Shown: positions 7,226 to 11,191 of the stretch, piece by piece
Layout of the letters: each line of letters begins with the position of its first letter
Numbering within the stretch: position 1 is the first letter of the stretch
Source: JAURFX01 sp038125265
GTDB lineage: Bacteria; Pseudomonadota; Gammaproteobacteria; Steroidobacterales; Rariloculaceae
Reading direction: 5' to 3'
NCBI GenBank assembly: GCA_038125265.1
Contig: JAYPDM010000030.1
Coordinates: forward strand, 1-11,191
Length of the DNA: 11,191 nt
Notes under the pieces: generated by a model
The model's input: only the letters and a program-made list of their open reading frames with translations
Database searches by the model: none
Told to the model about the DNA's origin: nothing
Made by a program: the position numbers and the translations under genes

Positions 7226-7831
7226 TTAGTCTCTAGTATTAAGTATAGAGTCAATTATTCCGTATTCAAGGGCAGCTTGCGGATCCATAAAGTTATCCCT
7301 ATCGCTATCCTTTTCTACTTGCTCGATTGGCTGGCCAGTATGCTTTGACATTATCTCATTAAGCTTTCGTTTTAACTTGATGACTTCATTAGCATGAATT
7401 TCAATATCACTCACCTGACCTTGGAAGCCGCCACTGGGCTGATGAATCATCACTCTTGAGTGAGGGAGAGAAAATCGCTTACCTTTGGCTCCACTCGCTA
7501 ATAAAAGAGAGCCCATGCTCGCTGCCTGTCCAATACAAATGGTACTCACATCAGGCTTAATGAATTGCATGGTATCGTAAATTGAAAGACCCGAAGTTAC
7601 TACTCCTCCTGGGGAATTTATGTAGAGACAAATATCCTTCTCTGCATTCTCAGACTCAAGAAATAATAACTGTGCGACGACAACATTGGCCATGTAGTCA
7701 TCAATCGGTCCAACAATAAATATGACCCGCTCTTTAAGGAGGCGTGAATAAATATCAAAAGCTCTCTCACCCCGCGATGTCTGCTCAATCACCATGGGTA
7801 CTAGATTTAAGTTTTTCTCATCAATATGCAT
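7226..7831 (-). CDS. clpP: ATP-dependent Clp protease proteolytic subunit ClpP
   Basis: ClpP is the tetradecameric serine peptidase chamber that partners ClpX. The protein is 201 residues (E. coli 207). The catalytic triad is Ser105 (GQAASMGS), His130 (SRVMIHQPSGG) and Asp179 (in SDRDNFM), each six less than the E. coli number. The N-terminal LVPMVIEQTSRGER (10-23) is the conserved start of the mature chain; only about eight residues precede it, so the self-cleaved propeptide is shorter than in E. coli, and the expected first mature residue is Asn9 rather than Ala. The ATG at 7831 sits two bases after the tig stop, and its ribosome-binding site GAAGG (7838-7842) overlaps the last tig codons. 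Confidence 0.98.
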   Translation of the reverse strand: MHIDEKNLNLVPMVIEQTSRGERAFDIYSRLLKERVIFIVGPIDDYMANVVVAQLLFLESENAEKDICLYINSPGGVVTSGLSIYDTMQFIKPDVSTICIGQAASMGSLLLASGAKGKRFSLPHSRVMIHQPSGGFQGQVSDIEIHANEVIKLKRKLNEIMSKHTGQPIEQVEKDSDRDNFMDPQAALEYGIIDSILNTRD

Positions 7832-7833
7832 TG

Positions 7834-9156
7834 TTAACCTTCTTTATAATTCATAACTTTATCAAAAGACAATTTTTCCTCAGATGTCTTTGCCTCAGAA
7901 AATACATAATCTATGATATTTTCCTCTAAAATTTGCGACTCAAGCTGTCCCATTAATTGATGATTATTGCGATAATTTCGTTTCATATCGTCGCTATTTG
8001 GGTAAACCGAGACAATTTCTTCCAGTTTCGCCTCAATATCCGACTCCTCAACCTTCATATCCTTATCCTTGACGATCTGTTGCAAAATCAGGCTCAGATC
8101 TACCCTCTCTTTCGCAACCTCATCAAATTTAACATCTTCAGGTAGACTGTCCTCTTCCTTCAAGCCCTGTCGGGATTTGAAATCTTTCTCAAGCGCTTGA
8201 ATCTCTTCCTGTACCAATGTTTGTGGTGTATCAAATTTATTTTTTTCAAGAAGAATATCAAAGACTCTTTTTTTATTTATTTGCGATAAGTTAACCTTGA
8301 GCTCCTTTTCAAGATTATCTCTTATTTCATTTTTAAGATCGTCCATTGTTTTATCCTTAAAACCAATCGACTCAAGAAATTCCGCGTCTAGATCGGGTAA
8401 GCTTTTTTCTTCGACATAATGACAAGTGACAGAAAATTCTGCATTTTTACCCTTTAACTGATCGGCAGGGTAGTCATCAGGAAACTTAACTGCGATTGTT
8501 TTAGACTCGCCAGACTTTATTCCAATTAGTCCTTTCTCAAAATCCTCAATAAGCTGTTTTTTGCCCAGCAGCATATCTACTTTTTCAGCTTTTCCTCCTT
8601 CAAATACCTCATTATCAATTCGCCCCTCAAAGTTGACATTTATCTTATCTTCAAGCTGAGCTTCCCTATCTACCTTTGTCCAAGTTGCTTTCTGCTCTTG
8701 CAGTCTATTGAGCATTTCTTGAATATTTTCATCCTCTACTGCTGCATTGACTCTTGCAAGCTTCAACCTATTCATACCTTTAAGCTTTATTACAGGATAA
8801 TCCTCATAACTAATGGTGTATTCAAACGTATCATTATTTTTATTCATGGAAGCGATCGTCGGCATGCCAGCAGGATTGATATCTTGCTCTTTGAATGCTA
8901 AGCCAATGGTCTCCCGTACAAGCTCCTCTTCAGACTCAAATTTTACCTGATCTGCATAGTATTGATCCAAGACGCGTCTTGGAACTTTCCCGGGTCTGAA
9001 CCCTTTTAATTTGACCGTCTTGCTAAGCTTTGCCATCCTACGTTCGATGATTTGATTGACCAAGTCATATCCAAGGGATACGGAGAGAGTTCTCTCAAGG
9101 GCTTTCCCTTTTTTTACGGTAACTTTTTTTAGATCGAATTTTTTATCGTTTGTCAT
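7834..9156 (-). CDS. tig: Trigger factor (ribosome-associated chaperone/PPIase)
   Basis: Trigger factor binds at the ribosome exit tunnel and shields nascent chains. The protein is 440 residues (E. coli 432), with about eight extra residues at the N-terminus. The ribosome-docking loop GFRPGKVP lies at 52-59; E. coli has FRK where this protein has FRP, a common variant. The FKBP-type PPIase domain spans about 165-250, including INVNFEGRIDNEVFEGG and LIGIKSGESKTI. The helical C-terminal chaperone arms run from about 255 to the end. The ATG at 9156 has AAGGA (9162-9166) five bases upstream. The gene starts 16 bases after tRNA-Leu and is followed two bases later by clpP, so it leads a tig-clpP-clpX operon. 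Confidence 0.97.
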   Translation of the reverse strand: MTNDKKFDLKKVTVKKGKALERTLSVSLGYDLVNQIIERRMAKLSKTVKLKGFRPGKVPRRVLDQYYADQVKFESEEELVRETIGLAFKEQDINPAGMPTIASMNKNNDTFEYTISYEDYPVIKLKGMNRLKLARVNAAVEDENIQEMLNRLQEQKATWTKVDREAQLEDKINVNFEGRIDNEVFEGGKAEKVDMLLGKKQLIEDFEKGLIGIKSGESKTIAVKFPDDYPADQLKGKNAEFSVTCHYVEEKSLPDLDAEFLESIGFKDKTMDDLKNEIRDNLEKELKVNLSQINKKRVFDILLEKNKFDTPQTLVQEEIQALEKDFKSRQGLKEEDSLPEDVKFDEVAKERVDLSLILQQIVKDKDMKVEESDIEAKLEEIVSVYPNSDDMKRNYRNNHQLMGQLESQILEENIIDYVFSEAKTSEEKLSFDKVMNYKEG

Positions 9157-9172
9157 TTAACATCCTTAGGAA

Positions 9173-9257
9173 TGGTGCGAGAGGAGAGACTCGAACTCTC
9201 ACAGGTTGCCCCGCTGGAACCTAAATCCAGTGCGTCTACCAATTCCGCCACTCTCGC
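9173..9257 (-). tRNA. tRNA-Leu (anticodon UAG)
   Basis: This is an 85-base class II tRNA with encoded CCA. The acceptor stem GCGAGAG pairs with CTCTCGC. The D-arm contains GGCGGAATTGGTAGACGC. The anticodon loop ATTTAGG carries TAG, within stem strands CTGGA and TCCAG. A long variable arm (CGGGGCAACCTGT region) marks it as leucine type, and the T-arm is GAGAGTTCGAGTCTCTC. It sits 16 bases upstream of tig with no terminator, so tig is probably transcribed through it. Confidence 0.97.
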
Positions 9258-9268
9258 GAAAACATGAC

Positions 9269-9274
9269 ATTATA
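9269..9274 (-). promoter_or_regulatory. Candidate -10 box for the tRNA-Leu-tig transcript
   Basis: A perfect TATAAT on the minus strand lies in the short gap between the M28 peptidase stop and tRNA-Leu, 11 bases before the mature tRNA 5' end. A transcript would start near 9262 with a leader of only a few bases. There is no convincing -35 element (GAGCGT at 17 bases), so the promoter may need an activator or the match may be partly chance. Confidence 0.5.
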
Positions 9275-9282
9275 CCTAAGAA

Positions 9283-10932
9283 TTATCTGATACGCTCGCC
9301 TGCTGTAGCATCTCTGATGGCCTTAAATTCATTGCCCTCATACCAATTTGGAAAAACTGTATCATTTGCTAGGACATCGCCCAAGCCATGATAAAGCTCA
9401 ATATCCAACAATAGGCCAGATAAATCCCACTCTGGGTCATACTCATCCCTGGGTGAGTGATAAATATTAGAATTCCAGGCCTGTTGCATTTGCTCACCGT
9501 ATTCTTGACCGTATTCAAAATGATCTTTTACGGATTCAAAGTAGATGGCAGGAACACCAATCCTGGCAAAATTAAAATGATCTGAGCGATAGTAGTAGCC
9601 CCTCTCTGGATATGGCTCGGAGGTCACATACCTGCCCTCCTGCAAATCAACTAAATCCGACAAATAATTCTCAAGCTCACTGCTTCCATCGCCAACCACC
9701 ACAACATCTCGCATTGGGCCATAGACATTCAGTCCGTCCATATTAATGTTTGCAACGGTTGTTGCCACAGGGAATATGGGATGCTCTGCGTACCACTGTG
9801 ATCCCAGGAGTCCTGACTCCTCCGCAGTCACCGCAAGAAAAACAATACTGCGCTCTGGAGGCGTCCCCTCAGCAAATAATTTGGCAATGGCCATAAGCGC
9901 AGCCGTTCCGGTTCCATTATCAATGGCCCCGTTATAGATATTGTCTCCGTCAAGTGCAAGGTCTTGCCCTAAATGATCCCAGTGGGCTGAATATATGATC
10001 GTCTCATCAGGCCTGTCTGTTCCCTCTATTAAGGCAATAAAATTATTTGAGGATGATGTTCTAATTGTGTTTTCTATGTGGGTCGACGCTTGTAAATCAG
10101 AGAGGTAGAGAGGCGCATAGTTACCATTGGCCGCTTTACTTATCTCATCTTCCATATCAAAACCAGCCTGATTAAAGAGCTCACTGGCCACCTCGTAGCT
10201 CAGCCATCCTATGACTTGGCTTTTATCAAGATTCTGATTGTCGTCTGTCAGTGAGATTTGAGGCCCTGACCAGCTGTTCTGAACAACATTCCATCCGTAA
10301 GCCGCGGCGCCAGTCTCATGGATAATAAGTACGGCATCTGCATTTTGCAGTGCGCCCTCAGCATACTTGTAGGTCCATCTCCCGTAATAAGTCATTCGAT
10401 TGCCATTAAAGACGGCTGGATCCTGAGTTCTATAGCCAGGATCATTAACCATCACAATGACTGTTTTTCCCCTGGCATCAAAATCTTCATAATCATTCCA
10501 GTCTCGCTCCGGAGCATTTATCCCATAACCGATAAATACAACTTCGCTGTCAATAAGATCTGAGCTTGTAACTTGTCTCTCCGTACCCAACATAACCTGA
10601 TCGCCATAACGATAACTCGCAGCAAAGTTATCACCTCTTATTTCTAAGGTTGGATTGTTAATGACTGTCGATTCAGTCACCGAGACTTCTTGCAGATAGG
10701 AGCCATTGTTTCCTGGCAAAATGTTGAGCCCTGAAAAGTGTCGCTCCAGCAAGCTAAGGGTCAATACCTCTCCCTCGGTAGCAGGCCCCCTCCCCAAAAA
10801 AGAATCCTGAGAAAGCTCTGAAATATAACTATGCAGGTCTTCAATTATTTGAGTCTCATTAACTTCGGTAGTGTTTTGGTTTGAACAAGATATTAAAACA
10901 GTAACAAAAATAAGTAGGCTAATTTTTTTCAT
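9283..10932 (-). CDS. M28-family zinc aminopeptidase with PA domain, lipoprotein
   Basis: Predicted envelope-anchored metallopeptidase, 549 residues. The N-terminus (MKKISLLIFVTVLISC) is a lipoprotein signal with lipobox LISC and acylated Cys16; Ser at +2 suggests the outer membrane under the E. coli rule. A PA-type insert occupies about 120-290. The M28 core shows all expected dinuclear-zinc residues: His317 and Asp319 (SAHWDHLG), bridging Asp338 (GAIDNGTG), catalytic Glu371 with ligand Glu372 (VTAEESGLLGS), Asp399 (INMDGLNVYG) and His492 (IYHSPRDEYD). Family members release N-terminal amino acids from peptides; the substrate here is unknown, and peptide scavenging is an inference. The ATG has AAAAGG (10941-10946 region) eight bases upstream. 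It starts 19 bases after the stop of a PEGA-like gene, which may share its transcript. It is not a usual member of the tig-lon cluster. Confidence 0.93.
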   Translation of the reverse strand: MKKISLLIFVTVLISCSNQNTTEVNETQIIEDLHSYISELSQDSFLGRGPATEGEVLTLSLLERHFSGLNILPGNNGSYLQEVSVTESTVINNPTLEIRGDNFAASYRYGDQVMLGTERQVTSSDLIDSEVVFIGYGINAPERDWNDYEDFDARGKTVIVMVNDPGYRTQDPAVFNGNRMTYYGRWTYKYAEGALQNADAVLIIHETGAAAYGWNVVQNSWSGPQISLTDDNQNLDKSQVIGWLSYEVASELFNQAGFDMEDEISKAANGNYAPLYLSDLQASTHIENTIRTSSSNNFIALIEGTDRPDETIIYSAHWDHLGQDLALDGDNIYNGAIDNGTGTAALMAIAKLFAEGTPPERSIVFLAVTAEESGLLGSQWYAEHPIFPVATTVANINMDGLNVYGPMRDVVVVGDGSSELENYLSDLVDLQEGRYVTSEPYPERGYYYRSDHFNFARIGVPAIYFESVKDHFEYGQEYGEQMQQAWNSNIYHSPRDEYDPEWDLSGLLLDIELYHGLGDVLANDTVFPNWYEGNEFKAIRDATAGERIR

Positions 10933-10951
10933 ATGACGTACCTTTTAAAAT

Positions 10952-11191
10952 TTAATCATCAATAGGCTCTAAATCGACATGCAGTGGGTTAGGGACTAGT
11001 TCATTTAGTGCCCCAGTAGCCATGTCAACAGCTATTCCCTGAAGACCGGCATACATATAACTACCAAAAGTCGAACCTCTGTTTTCGTCAGATCTTTGAG
11101 AGATAACCGAAGTTTCAATAGATTGATATCCATCAAGCTCAATTAAAACAGTATAGTCATCTCCTCTTCTGAGCTCGAGGGTGCATGGGGT
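10952..11191 (-). CDS. PEGA-like domain protein, C-terminal fragment
   Basis: Partial gene entering from the right edge; 79 codons and a TAA stop are visible, too close to the edge to be seen whole. The fragment begins TPCTLELRRGDDYTVLIELDGYQ, split as TPCTLELRRG then DDYTVLIELDGYQ, a pattern typical of PEGA-type beta-sandwich repeats (T-P-hydrophobic, K/R-G-x-x-Y-x-V, D/E-G-Y). It is followed by a Gly-rich stretch (GSTFGSYMYAGLQGIAVDMATGA) that resembles the hydrophobic GIxVDxATGA segment of small predicted envelope lipoproteins with this domain (positions about 11009-11075). The end is NPLHVDLEPIDD. Function is unknown; the lipoprotein nature cannot be tested because the N-terminus is missing. 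Its stop lies 19 bases before the peptidase start, so the pair could be an operon. Confidence 0.7.
   Translation of the reverse strand, partial: TPCTLELRRGDDYTVLIELDGYQSIETSVISQRSDENRGSTFGSYMYAGLQGIAVDMATGALNELVPNPLHVDLEPIDD

Noticed and set aside
7845..7873. Promoter-like TTGTCT, 17 bases, TTATAA in the 3' end of tig, before clpP
   Set aside because: The predicted start would fall within or after the clpP ribosome-binding site, and the -35 is only four of six.
1..11191. Search for CRISPR arrays, IS elements, attachment sites, phage or defence genes
   Set aside because: No regularly spaced direct repeats, transposase motifs or target duplications were seen. The tRNA 3' ends are not followed by integrase genes or duplicated tRNA ends.

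Overview
This window reads as ordinary chromosome from a gammaproteobacterium. The order tig-clpP-clpX-lon-hupB-ppiD on the minus strand, with fabI convergent at its end, is the conserved gammaproteobacterial proteostasis cluster; the version with tRNA-Val and tRNA-Asp after hupB and fabI/mltD nearby resembles Pseudomonas-type genomes more than E. coli. Base composition looks moderately AT-rich by eye, and a lipoprotein M28 peptidase next to a PEGA-like gene would fit a free-living, possibly marine, lineage. That last inference is weak and no genus can be named from the sequence.

Layout. At the left edge, on the + strand, is the last LysM repeat of a cell-wall protein (probably lytic transglycosylase MltD), followed 18 bases later by fabI. 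fabI converges with ppiD, the two stop codons being one base apart. Everything from there to the right edge is on the minus strand. In transcription order (right to left) it is: a partial PEGA-like gene, an M28 lipoprotein aminopeptidase, tRNA-Leu(UAG), tig, clpP, clpX, lon, hupB, tRNA-Val(UAC), tRNA-Asp(GUC), an intrinsic terminator, and ppiD.

How the genes work together. Trigger factor takes nascent chains at the ribosome. ClpX unfolds substrates and feeds them to ClpP. Lon degrades misfolded and regulatory proteins. PpiD is an inner-membrane chaperone of the Sec exit site. HU packs the chromosome. tig, clpP and clpX are packed 2-3 bases apart, with the ribosome-binding sites of clpP and clpX inside the preceding gene, so they should form one translationally coupled transcript. 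lon has its own promoter in the 47-base gap after clpX, with a strong match to the sigma-32 heat-shock consensus. hupB has a vegetative promoter directly after the lon stop, and its transcript appears to run through the two tRNAs to a hairpin-plus-U-tract terminator just before ppiD.

No mobile element, CRISPR array, phage gene or broken gene was seen, and no gene-free stretch exceeds 300 bases. I found no undescribed system here. The points worth a second look are regulatory: the lon heat-shock promoter, the mixed mRNA/tRNA transcripts, a -10 box abutting the ppiD start codon, the terminator-free fabI/ppiD junction, and natural substitutions at inhibitor-contact positions of FabI.
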